A stretch of DNA of 13,083 bases, taken from positions 1-13,083 of the forward strand of contig DCGJ01000128.1 in assembly GCA_002315495.1 (NCBI GenBank), written 5' to 3'. A model generated the notes under the pieces. That model worked only from the letters and a program-made list of their open reading frames with translations, was not told the origin of the DNA and did no database searches. A program made the position numbers and the translations under genes. The stretch's first letter is position 1; the number at the start of each line of letters is the position of its first letter. This DNA is from Lachnoclostridium sp. UBA1781 (lineage in GTDB: Bacteria > Bacillota > Clostridia > Lachnospirales > Lachnospiraceae). Positions 1-5,241 of the stretch are shown one piece after another.

Positions 1-338
1 GGCAGTATGTGGCTCACGATGAACTATGGAATCTTCATCCGACTACGAAATCCATTAACAGTAGCAAGAGTAATTCTCTTCCTGCGTGGTCAATATACTT
101 TGATTCACTAGGCGAAATAGAATATAAGGCATATGAGTTGAAAGCACAAAATGAATTATTATCAAGAGAGTTCGAAAGAATTGCGCCATATCATTTGAAC
201 AATTGGGAAATTAGAAACCAATTATATGCAGAAGGATTGGATAGAGCATCTTTCAAACAGAGACTTGAGCATGTAATAAGACCAGTTTATGAATCGGCGC
301 AAACACAAGGATTCAAGGAGTGGACTTACAATGGGTGA
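1..338 (+). CDS. HNH endonuclease, C-terminal part (5' end outside window)
   Basis: The open frame (codons from base 3) is open through the left edge, so the gene begins upstream. The GTG at 9 is an internal valine, not a likely start. The first residues read YVAHDELWNLHPTTKSIN, followed by SSKSNSLP. This matches the second half of an HNH nuclease fold, N-L-x-P-T-x-K-x-x-N-x-x-K-x-x-x-L-P, in which the Asn and the terminal Asn/Lys segment belong to the beta-beta-alpha metal finger that cleaves DNA. The first HNH histidine must lie before base 1. The remaining 85 or so residues are a charged helical tail. The stop codon overlaps the start of the next gene (ATGGGTGA), indicating translational coupling. 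Codon use is strongly A/T-rich compared with genes after 840, suggesting transfer. Which HNH subfamily it is, and whether a helicase or methylase precedes it, cannot be seen. Confidence 0.75.
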   Translation, partial: QYVAHDELWNLHPTTKSINSSKSNSLPAWSIYFDSLGEIEYKAYELKAQNELLSREFERIAPYHLNNWEIRNQLYAEGLDRASFKQRLEHVIRPVYESAQTQGFKEWTYNG

Positions 339-648
339 AATAACATATAACAAGCTCGTAAGAGATAGAATTCCAGAAATAATAGAAGCAAGTGGCAAGA
401 AGTGTAGCGTCGAAGTGCTTTCCGATGATGAATATTTGAAAATGGTTGACGCAAAACTGGATGAAGAATTAGCGGAATACCATAAGGATCAGAACATTGA
501 AGAGCTGGCCGATTTATTGGAAGTTCTTTATGCTGCTACAAAGGCGCGAGGATATTCTCTGGAAGAACTAGAGTCAGTACGGGCAAAGAAAGCCGAGAAG
601 AGAGGCGTGTTTGAGAAGAAGATTTTGTTAAAAGAAGTTATTGAGTAA
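331..648 (+). CDS. MazG-like nucleoside triphosphate pyrophosphohydrolase (phosphoribosyl-ATP-PPase-like)
   Basis: This 105-residue protein starts MGEITYNKLVRDRIPEIIE, the typical opening of the small house-cleaning NTP pyrophosphatases of the all-alpha MazG/HisE superfamily. A first acidic helix contains LDEELAEY (about 57-64) and a second contains NIEELADLLEVLYA (about 69-82). The E-x-x-E and E-x-x-D pairs are the Mg-binding residues that position an NTP for hydrolysis to NMP and pyrophosphate. The ATG at 331 is preferred over the in-frame ATG at 289: AAGGAG (315-320) lies ten bases upstream and the protein then begins exactly where relatives do. It overlaps the stop of the HNH gene, so the two form one transcript. 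Its substrate is unknown. The pairing with a nuclease hints at a mobile or defence module, but a sanitation role is equally possible. It shares the low-GC composition of the HNH gene. Confidence 0.85.
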   Translation: MGEITYNKLVRDRIPEIIEASGKKCSVEVLSDDEYLKMVDAKLDEELAEYHKDQNIEELADLLEVLYAATKARGYSLEELESVRAKKAEKRGVFEKKILLKEVIE

Positions 649-656
649 GTAGTTCA

Positions 657-676
657 GTTACTGCAATTGCAGCAAC
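657..676. repeat. Imperfect 20-base palindrome after the pyrophosphatase gene
   Basis: GTTaCTGCAATTGCAGcAAC reads the same on both strands except for one mismatched pair (lower case). Its core CTGCAATTGCAG (661-672) is a perfect 12-base palindrome. It starts nine bases after the stop codon at 648. No T-run follows, so it is not an ordinary intrinsic terminator. An operator or recombination half-site is possible. Confidence 0.35.
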
Positions 677-741
677 GTTATGGAAAGGGACTCTCATGAT
701 AGTTTATACCTAAATACCGCTAATTACCAATGTAAACCCTA

Positions 742-770
742 TTTACATTTTACGCGTTGTATGTTATAAT
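742..770 (+). promoter_or_regulatory. Sigma-A promoter for the SHOCT protein gene
   Basis: TTTACA (742-747) and TATAAT (765-770) are separated by exactly 17 bases, and a TG at 762-763 gives an extended -10. Transcription should begin near 777. The first 26 bases of the RNA (777-802) can fold into a ten-pair hairpin with three or so G-U pairs: TCGGGC pairs with GCCTGA around the loop AGATAA. Four T residues follow, so the 5' leader may be stabilised or weakly attenuated. Confidence 0.75.
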
Positions 771-838
771 ACTCCCAGATTCGGGCAGATAAGCCTGAGT
801 TTTCCAAACTAACAGACTTAAAGAGTGAGGGGAAAGAT

Positions 839-1306
839 ATGGAAGGTTTTGTGGTATTTCTAGCCGTTGTTTTTTTGTTGATAATCATTGGTTCCGCAAT
901 CTGGCGTGGCAATGTTACAAAACGAATTTACAAGGAAAAAGGCTATTCAGGGGGATTTCTTTCCGGTTTCCTTTTTGGTCAGGATGCCATTATCGATGCG
1001 ATGAGCAAAAAGCCGAGAATGAATTCTACTGAAACCAAGGAAGAGGAGCCGACCTGGTACGAGGAAGCAACCGGCACAGGGGAAGTAGTTGATCCGTACG
1101 AAGCAGACCCGAAGCTTTTAGCCGAAGTGGAAGAGATGAACCGTGCAGACGAAGTTAGGGCGCAGGCGACGACCACGCTTACGCGCGAACAGCGTAAGGA
1201 ACTTGAAAATGCGGAGCTGATTCGTTACTACAAGGGCCTTCTTGATTGCGGTGCAATCACCCAGGAGGAATTTGATAAGAAGAAAGCGAAACTATTGAAT
1301 TTGTAA
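839..1306 (+). CDS. Membrane-anchored SHOCT-domain protein
   Basis: This 155-residue protein has one N-terminal hydrophobic helix (about residues 3-23, FVVFLAVVFLLIIIGSAIW), then a basic stretch and a Gly/Phe turn (GGFLSGFLFG). A long acidic linker (about 60-110) follows. The last 30 residues match the SHOCT motif: LIRYYKGLLDCGAITQEEFD then KKKAKLL, i.e. L-x-x-L-x-x-x-G-x-I-T-x-E-E-F-x-x-K-K-x-x-L-L. SHOCT is a short amphipathic C-terminal domain common in bacterial membrane proteins and thought to mediate oligomerisation or tethering; it has no catalytic residues. The start is well supported: AGGGGA lies just upstream (829-834) and a strong promoter precedes it. An intrinsic terminator follows, so the gene is monocistronic. 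The specific role is unknown. No signal-peptidase site is seen, so most of the protein should face the cytoplasm or stay anchored. Confidence 0.75.
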   Translation: MEGFVVFLAVVFLLIIIGSAIWRGNVTKRIYKEKGYSGGFLSGFLFGQDAIIDAMSKKPRMNSTETKEEEPTWYEEATGTGEVVDPYEADPKLLAEVEEMNRADEVRAQATTTLTREQRKELENAELIRYYKGLLDCGAITQEEFDKKKAKLLNL

Positions 1307-1332
1307 TCGATGATGCTACGAATATTGCGCAA

Positions 1333-1363
1333 GGGGCTCAGGCAGATGCCGGGGCTCCTTTTT
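1333..1363 (+). terminator. Intrinsic terminator of the SHOCT gene
   Basis: GGGGCTC (1333-1339) pairs with GGGCTCC (1352-1358) through five Watson-Crick and two G-U pairs. After an A-G mismatch an inner GGC/GCC stem closes the loop AGAT. Five T residues follow. It lies about 27 bases after the stop codon. Confidence 0.65.
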
Positions 1364-1424
1364 GTATGGCATTTCGTGCGAGCATAAAAAGTTGTATTTA
1401 TCAGAGATTAAATGCAAAGTTTTC

Positions 1425-1453
1425 TTTCCAAAATGCGCATTTTGATGTATAAT
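1425..1453 (+). promoter_or_regulatory. Promoter of the CAP lipoprotein with embedded palindromic operator
   Basis: TATAAT at 1448-1453 is a perfect -10 box. TTTCCA at 1425-1430, 17 bases upstream, is a weak -35. CAAAATGCGCATTTTG (1429-1444), a perfect 16-base palindrome, fills the spacer. A dimeric regulator bound there would block RNA polymerase, so this is a candidate operator. A weak -35 with an occupied spacer would also fit a MerR-type activator, although those usually have longer spacers. Confidence 0.6.
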
Positions 1454-1496
1454 TGTTCTAATAACTTAGCAATATGAAATGGATGAGGAGGCGCGT

Positions 1497-2531
1497 ATGA
1501 AACAGATTCGAAAACTGGCAGTAATTCTTGCCATTCTCCTTTTATTTACTGCATGTGAAAATGATGCCGGCCTTCGCGGGCGCGGTCCGATTAAGAGTTC
1601 CGGCTCCGAGAGTGGGGACCCGGTGGATACAGGCAAACCTGAGACGGACGTGATCATGACCGACAACGGTGGAGTGGACGTTCCGGTAACTGACTTGATT
1701 ATGACTGATGATGGCGGGGTGTGGCCGACCGAGACGGATGATGTTGTGGGTACCGATGACAGCAATCAGACGGATACACCTGTGAATACGGAGGTTTCAC
1801 CTTCCACGGATGATAGCACTGCTACTACTGATGCCGGTACTGTTACAACCGATGGAAGTGAGGTTGCTACCGAGGGCGCGTCTGTTGCAACTGATGATGC
1901 TTCGGTAACTGCTGAACCGCCTGTAGTTTCTTCGACACCGACAGCAGCCTTAATTCCAACTTCGAAAGTGACTGAGACGGTAACAAAAGCACCAACGAAG
2001 GCCCCGACAAGCACGCCAAAGCCAACGGCAACGAAGGCCCCGACAAGTACGCCGAAGCCAACAGCAACAAAGGCACCAACGGCAACCCCAACCCTCGCTG
2101 CGGCCGCATGGAACATCAAGGACCATATGGATGAGGCAACCGCTCTTGTTGACAAGAACTGGGGAACCTATCAGGAGGTTTTGAAACTGGTGAATGAGCT
2201 TCGTGCTGAGGTAGGAGCTGAACCGCTTGAACTAAACAGAACTTACTGCATTGCAGCGACACTTCGCTCGATGGAACAGTATTACATCACGGGAATGTCT
2301 CATTATAGACCAAACGGAGAAAGTTGTTTCTCCATCGCTGACGAGATGAGTCTTCCGGGCTTCTTTGGTGGTGAGAATGTAGCATGGGGATATGGTTCTG
2401 CATCTGCGGTTGTAAGTGGATGGAGAGGTTCGGAAGGACATTACCAAAATATGATTAACTCAAGCTACAAATATCTTGGTGTTGGATTGATTGGAACAAA
2501 CTGGACCCAGATGTTTGGAATGGAATGGTAA
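1497..2531 (+). CDS. Secreted lipoprotein with Thr/Pro-rich stalk and C-terminal CAP (SCP/PR1) domain
   Basis: The 344-residue product starts MKQIRKLAVILAILLLFTAC, a lipoprotein signal peptide with Cys20 as the probable acylation site. Residues 21 to about 165 are low-complexity Asp/Thr/Ser/Val sequence with two copies of a TDxIMTDxGGV motif. A Pro/Thr/Lys repeat follows (unit TKAPTSTPKPTA, about 167-200), giving an extended wall-spanning stalk. The C-terminal 120 residues are a CAP domain: SHYRPNG (His269), GENVAWG (Glu293) and GSEGHYQNM (Glu313, His315) supply the His/Glu tetrad of the CAP cavity. In bacteria such domains are extracytoplasmic and of mostly unproven function. ATG 1497 is chosen over ATG 1479 because AGGAGG (1486-1491) sits five bases before it and the signal peptide starts there. 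It has its own promoter and terminator. Confidence 0.85.
   Translation: MKQIRKLAVILAILLLFTACENDAGLRGRGPIKSSGSESGDPVDTGKPETDVIMTDNGGVDVPVTDLIMTDDGGVWPTETDDVVGTDDSNQTDTPVNTEVSPSTDDSTATTDAGTVTTDGSEVATEGASVATDDASVTAEPPVVSSTPTAALIPTSKVTETVTKAPTKAPTSTPKPTATKAPTSTPKPTATKAPTATPTLAAAAWNIKDHMDEATALVDKNWGTYQEVLKLVNELRAEVGAEPLELNRTYCIAATLRSMEQYYITGMSHYRPNGESCFSIADEMSLPGFFGGENVAWGYGSASAVVSGWRGSEGHYQNMINSSYKYLGVGLIGTNWTQMFGMEW
1995..2090 (+). repeat. 36-base tandem repeat encoding TKAPTSTPKPTA
   Basis: Two nearly identical 36-base units (1995-2030 and 2031-2066) differ by only a few third-position bases, and a degenerate partial unit follows to about 2090. They encode the Thr/Pro/Lys stalk of the CAP lipoprotein. 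High nucleotide identity between units indicates recent duplication and likely length variation among strains. Confidence 0.8.
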
Positions 2532-2544
2532 ATTGATTTCTATC

Positions 2545-2576
2545 AAGTGGGGGCTCCGCTCGGAGCCTCCACTTTT
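2545..2576 (+). terminator. Strong intrinsic terminator of the CAP lipoprotein gene
   Basis: AAGTGGGGGCTCC (2545-2557) pairs with GGAGCCTCCACTT (2562-2574) over 13 positions with a single G-U pair, around the four-base loop GCTC. A T-run ends at 2576. It lies 13 bases after the stop codon. Confidence 0.9.
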
Positions 2577-2612
2577 CACGTCCGAAAGGGCAATGAATAT
2601 CCTAATTCACGA

Positions 2613-2961
2613 TAAAAAGAATCCGTTTTCGGCGAGAATTGAGGTATTATTAATTTCCGCCGATGCTTGGAGTTCATTTTTTGGTTTTGGCGTTATCCAA
2701 TGATGAAGCAGAAACAGAAAATCAGGCAGATTTCTTCCCGTTGCACGATTCCGCCTGCGATGCGAGAGGATGTAGTGAGATTTTTGAGGATCGGAGAAGT
2801 ATCAGAGTCATCAAAAGTAGGCGGAGATTCCAATATGAAGCTTTTTCGCTTAATTTGGGCTGTGTAGATTTGAAAAAACGAACGTCCTAATGAGTAAATG
2901 AGAATATTTTTCGGCGGAAAAAGTTAGTAGTCTATATTCCGCCGAATTCGATGTCTTTTCA
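2613..2961. repeat. Nested inverted repeats, possible MITE-like element
   Basis: Two hairpins each have a TTCGGCG-type left arm and a CGCCGA-type right arm. The first is 2629-2640 against 2652-2663 (10 of 12 Watson-Crick pairs, plus one G-U). The second is 2910-2919 (TTCGGCGGAA) against 2937-2946, with ten perfect pairs. The outer flanks also resemble each other as terminal inverted repeats: bases from 2613 read T-A-AAAAGA-atc-CG-tt-TTCGGCG-A-GAAT, and the reverse complement ending at 2961 reads T-G-AAAAGA-cat-CG-aa-TTCGGCG-GAAT. No target-site duplication was identified. A non-autonomous element is an inference; protein-binding sites are an alternative. Confidence 0.4.
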
Positions 2962-3042
2962 GGCTATCCCTCGGTGTTAGGGCGCTGACGAAAACAACCC
3001 TCAAAAATTCACCCTTCAAACCTTAATTTTTCGGTCTTGGAC

Positions 3043-3071
3043 TTGACGGAATCGCAAAAATGTTTTATGTT
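3043..3071 (+). promoter_or_regulatory. Possible promoter upstream of the six-helix membrane protein
   Basis: TTGACG (3043-3048), five of six consensus bases, and TATGTT (3066-3071), four of six, are separated by 17 bases. It is the best promoter-like pair in the intergenic stretch. A terminator-like hairpin lies between it and the gene. Confidence 0.4.
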
Positions 3072-3096
3072 TTTCGTGGCGTTTTTTGGATGTGTC

Positions 3097-3122
3097 AGCA
3101 CTTCGGAAATGAGTGCTTTTTT
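3097..3122 (+). terminator. Terminator-like hairpin 34 bases before the membrane-protein start
   Basis: AGCACT (3097-3102) pairs perfectly with AGTGCT (3112-3117) around a nine-base loop and runs into six T residues (3117-3122). It could end an unseen upstream RNA or act as an attenuator for the gene starting at 3157. No alternative antiterminator fold or known riboswitch core was recognised. Confidence 0.5.
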
Positions 3123-3156
3123 AATGAGGATTTTCCGAGTATGAGGGAGGTTTATT

Positions 3157-4083
3157 ATGGCGAAGACTTTTACGCCGTCGTATAAACGTGTACGCAGTTC
3201 TTTTCGAAATATAAGTTATGTGGCAATTCTGATTTGCTTACTTGGTGTTGCAGCAAGCATCTTCTTTATGAATAACAGAACGGGCTTTATCAGTCACTTG
3301 GGTGGCATCATCGGTATCCTTCTGGTAGTTATCGCCGGGCTTCTCGTGTCTACAAGCTGGCAGGGCTATGAGGACTACATAGAGCGGCACGAGAACTGGA
3401 AAAAGAATTACGCACACTTCCGCGTTACTTTTTGGAAAGAGCGTGCGATTACCCTTTCGGTTATTGCTATGTTCGCAGCATTCGTCGTTCCGTTTCTGTT
3501 TTTGAAAGACATCGCTTCGGCAATCTGTCTCGGAATCGTACTTGCAGCGATTGTGGCATATGTGAGCTACTTAATCTTTGTAAATGCCTACCGTAACGGC
3601 GTGAAGGATAAGAGCCTTTGGGTTCCGAAGGCCGAGCGAATGAAGCTCGGATACAGTGTTAAAAAGACGAAGAAGGTTATCAAAACCAGCGTTCTCGTAG
3701 CAGTTATTCTACTTGTAATCACCATCCTTTGGCAGGTGAAGCGTGAGGATGTTATTCAGGACGCGCTTACCTTTGATACTATGGAGGATTTTGAAAAGTG
3801 GGCAGGAGAGCAGGGTACGAGCCTTTCCTCCTACGCTTTATATAACGATAAGGAAGAGCTTTTGGCTTACTTTGGAAGAGCACTTCTTATTAACGGGACA
3901 ACCCCGACGGGCGTTACATATGACCGTGTAAATGCGGACTATACCGACATTTCCTTCACTTTTAACGACGCCGGCAAGGATTTCCTGCTTCTCGGTGTTA
4001 TGGTTGCCCTTTGGGTTGCGCTTTTGACTGTCACTGTGGTAAAGTATAGGGGGGCTATGCATTTACCGAAAAAAGCTGCTTAG
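3157..4083 (+). CDS. Six-helix integral membrane protein of unknown function
   Basis: I do not recognise this 308-residue protein. Hydrophobic segments lie at about residues 20-38, 45-66, 97-115, 118-142, 174-193 and 275-296. Between the first two pairs is an amphipathic, aromatic-rich stretch (SWQGYEDYIERHENWKKNYA, 67-86). Between helices five and six is a soluble domain of about 80 residues (194-274), with acidic repeats such as MEDFEKWAGEQG and NDKEELLAYFG. N- and C-termini are basic (MAKTFTPSYKRVR and HLPKKAA). With an even helix count both ends should lie on the same, probably cytoplasmic, side and the 80-residue loop outside. ATG 3157 follows AGGGAGG (3144-3150) at a six-base spacing. 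No catalytic motif or transporter signature is visible. A short hairpin overlaps the stop codon, and the next gene starts 64 bases on and may be co-transcribed. Confidence 0.75.
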   Translation: MAKTFTPSYKRVRSSFRNISYVAILICLLGVAASIFFMNNRTGFISHLGGIIGILLVVIAGLLVSTSWQGYEDYIERHENWKKNYAHFRVTFWKERAITLSVIAMFAAFVVPFLFLKDIASAICLGIVLAAIVAYVSYLIFVNAYRNGVKDKSLWVPKAERMKLGYSVKKTKKVIKTSVLVAVILLVITILWQVKREDVIQDALTFDTMEDFEKWAGEQGTSLSSYALYNDKEELLAYFGRALLINGTTPTGVTYDRVNADYTDISFTFNDAGKDFLLLGVMVALWVALLTVTVVKYRGAMHLPKKAA

Positions 4084-4119
4084 CAGCTACTGTGTTTTCG
4101 CGTTCTGGGTGGAGAACAA

Positions 4120-4148
4120 GACCGGGTGATTCGACCTGGTCACGGAGG
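4120..4148 (+). promoter_or_regulatory. Hairpin abutting an extended Shine-Dalgarno sequence
   Basis: GACCGGGT (4120-4127) pairs with ACCTGGTC (4134-4141), eight pairs with one G-U, around the loop GATTCG. It ends two bases before GGAGGTGAT (4144-4152), which is fully complementary to the usual 16S rRNA 3' end. The SD would support initiation around 4154-4158, where the only plausible codon is ATA at 4157. Stacking of the hairpin against the SD could modulate translation. Confidence 0.5.
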
Positions 4149-4684
4149 TGATTACGATAAAGCACGTATATATTGTGCTGTCGCAGACTGGAACTTTGCT
4201 GTCGAGAGTGTGCAAAAAAGTGAGCAAGGCGGACTACAATCACGCCTCGATTACAACGGACCCAACCTTAGAGACGATGTACTCGTTCGGACGTATCTGG
4301 CCGAGAAATCCCGTCATTGGAGGATTTGTGCAGGAAGGGAAGAGCCGGGGAACATTCTTGCGGTTTATCAATACATCCTGCTATGTGATGGAACTTGATG
4401 TGACCGACGAGCAGTATGCAATTTTGGAGGATCGATTGGCTCACATGATGGAGCACCGCCGGCATTACATCTATAACTATCCCGGACTGGCAGCGGCCGC
4501 ATTTGACATAAAAATCAAAGTTTGGCATACCTATTACTGCTCGGAATTCGTGCATAAGATGTTGACCGAGATGGGAATTGAAGTCGGTCATCTGCCGAAG
4601 GTTCCGAAGCCGATTTACCTGAAGAATGTTACACATCGGCCGGTTTACACAGGACTTTTATCAGAATACAGATACACAGAATAA
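4148..4684 (+). CDS. Permuted papain-like amidase/hydrolase (YiiX / NlpC-P60 superfamily)
   Basis: The 178-codon frame encodes a protein starting KHVYIVLSQTGTLLSRV, with catalytic-type YNHASI (His32 counted from the GTG) and, near the end, WHTYYCSEFVHKML (Cys131). His before Cys is the circularly permuted order of YiiX/YaeF-like members of the NlpC/P60 papain fold. These are thiol hydrolases acting on amide or ester bonds of peptidoglycan peptides or lipids. SFGR after the His and the aromatic WHTYYCSEF are typical of the family. No signal peptide is visible. The start is unusual: GTG 4148 overlaps the Shine-Dalgarno, whereas ATA 4157 is correctly spaced and gives M-K-H-V-Y-I-V-L-S, the expected N-terminus (175 residues). 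GTG 4175 is too far away and would cut the first strand. No clear promoter precedes it, so it may share the transcript of the membrane protein. An intrinsic terminator overlaps its stop codon. Confidence 0.75.
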   Translation: MITIKHVYIVLSQTGTLLSRVCKKVSKADYNHASITTDPTLETMYSFGRIWPRNPVIGGFVQEGKSRGTFLRFINTSCYVMELDVTDEQYAILEDRLAHMMEHRRHYIYNYPGLAAAAFDIKIKVWHTYYCSEFVHKMLTEMGIEVGHLPKVPKPIYLKNVTHRPVYTGLLSEYRYTE

Positions 4685-4711
4685 AGAGCTCGGAAATGGG
4701 GCTCTTTTTTT
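4683..4711 (+). terminator. Intrinsic terminator of the papain-like hydrolase gene
   Basis: AAAGAGCTC (4683-4691) pairs with GGGCTCTTT (4699-4707) with one U-G pair, around a seven-base loop. The T-run extends to 4711. The stem overlaps the TAA stop codon. Confidence 0.85.
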
Positions 4712-4767
4712 GTGGCGCAATGCGGGAAAAAAGATAGCATATGACATGGGGCACACCCGCATTTACC

Positions 4768-4796
4768 TTGTGTCCGATGCGCAATCCGTGTATAAT
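4768..4796 (+). promoter_or_regulatory. Promoter of the small beta protein (and probably of GH51)
   Basis: TATAAT (4791-4796), directly preceded by TG, stands 17 bases after a weak TTGTGT (4768-4773). Transcription should start near 4803, about 43 bases before the ATG at 4846. No separate promoter is evident before the GH51 gene, so the transcript may cover both. Confidence 0.6.
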
Positions 4797-4845
4797 GAAA
4801 ACGGCGGGAGTGGCCGGCTATTCGTGACCATAAATAGGAGGCAGC

Positions 4846-5199
4846 ATGAGACATTATGTAAGAATTAACGGGGAAACCAAGAGCCATGGGCTTTGGTTCG
4901 AGAAGTATTTTGCAGGGCAGAAGGTTACTTTTGAGATGCTTGCAGCGATGGATGTTTCCATATCGGTGCACTCGGATGATGTGGAGCGAATCGACAGAGA
5001 ATACAGTGAGAAAAAGGGAATGTACTACTTTTCCTTTCGTATGCCGAACAAGGATGTAAACATTACGGTGTCGACCCGTTGTGATATGATGGCGCCGGAG
5101 CAGCCAATGCCGGAGATTTCGCCGGAGATGGACATGGCGAAGGCACAGCAAATGCTGCAGGAGCAGGTAGAAACTGCGAATAACCCAGACAATATGTAA
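4846..5199 (+). CDS. Small uncharacterised protein with an MPxKDVxITV-type beta segment
   Basis: This 117-residue protein starts MRHYVRINGETKSHGLWFEK; AGGAGG (4836-4841) lies four bases before the ATG. Residues 1-80 alternate as beta strands and end in YYFSFRMPNKDVNITVSTR. That resembles the F-x-M-P-x-x-D-V-x-I/V-x-V strand found at the end of small bacterial beta-repeat domains (InlB B-repeat or similar), though here only a single unit occurs. The last 35 residues are Met/Pro/Glu-rich and then helical (PEMDMAKAQQMLQEQVETAN). There is no signal peptide, membrane segment or cysteine cluster. It lies 42 bases ahead of the GH51 gene with no terminator between, so co-expression with arabinose-side-chain hydrolysis is likely. 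Its function is unknown and the domain resemblance is only suggestive. Confidence 0.65.
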   Translation: MRHYVRINGETKSHGLWFEKYFAGQKVTFEMLAAMDVSISVHSDDVERIDREYSEKKGMYYFSFRMPNKDVNITVSTRCDMMAPEQPMPEISPEMDMAKAQQMLQEQVETANNPDNM

Positions 5200-5241
5200 A
5201 GAATTTGAACTACGAAAAAGTATGTGACGGAGGAAAGTGAT

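Larger units (their letters stand above)
2577..3156. other. 580-base stretch without a convincing gene
   Basis: No open frame here has a ribosome binding site or recognisable protein sequence. Frames of 66-75 codons within 2491-2890 look random, with stray Arg/Ser/Trp and no supported start. The stretch does contain several inverted repeats (2613-2961), a possible promoter (3043-3071) and a terminator-like hairpin (3097-3122). From 2965 to 3015 there are CCCT and AGGG tracts that can pair in mutually exclusive ways. It could be a decayed gene, a mobile miniature element, or the source of a small RNA plus a leader for the next gene. Confidence 0.5.

Noticed and set aside
1995..2090. CRISPR-like repeat array
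   Set aside because: The units are contiguous, in frame and without spacers; they encode a protein stalk.
1766..2155. Minus-strand frame with Val/Gly/Ala repeats
   Set aside because: It merely mirrors the Thr/Pro tandem repeat of the CAP lipoprotein on the opposite strand.
2491..2890. Overlapping plus-strand frames of 66-75 codons
   Set aside because: They lack ribosome binding sites, overlap the lipoprotein gene end or its terminator, and show no protein-like pattern or recognisable motif.
5224..5241. GTG 5224 as GH51 start
   Set aside because: The Shine-Dalgarno GGAGG lies downstream of it; ATG 5242 has correct spacing and the family N-terminus.
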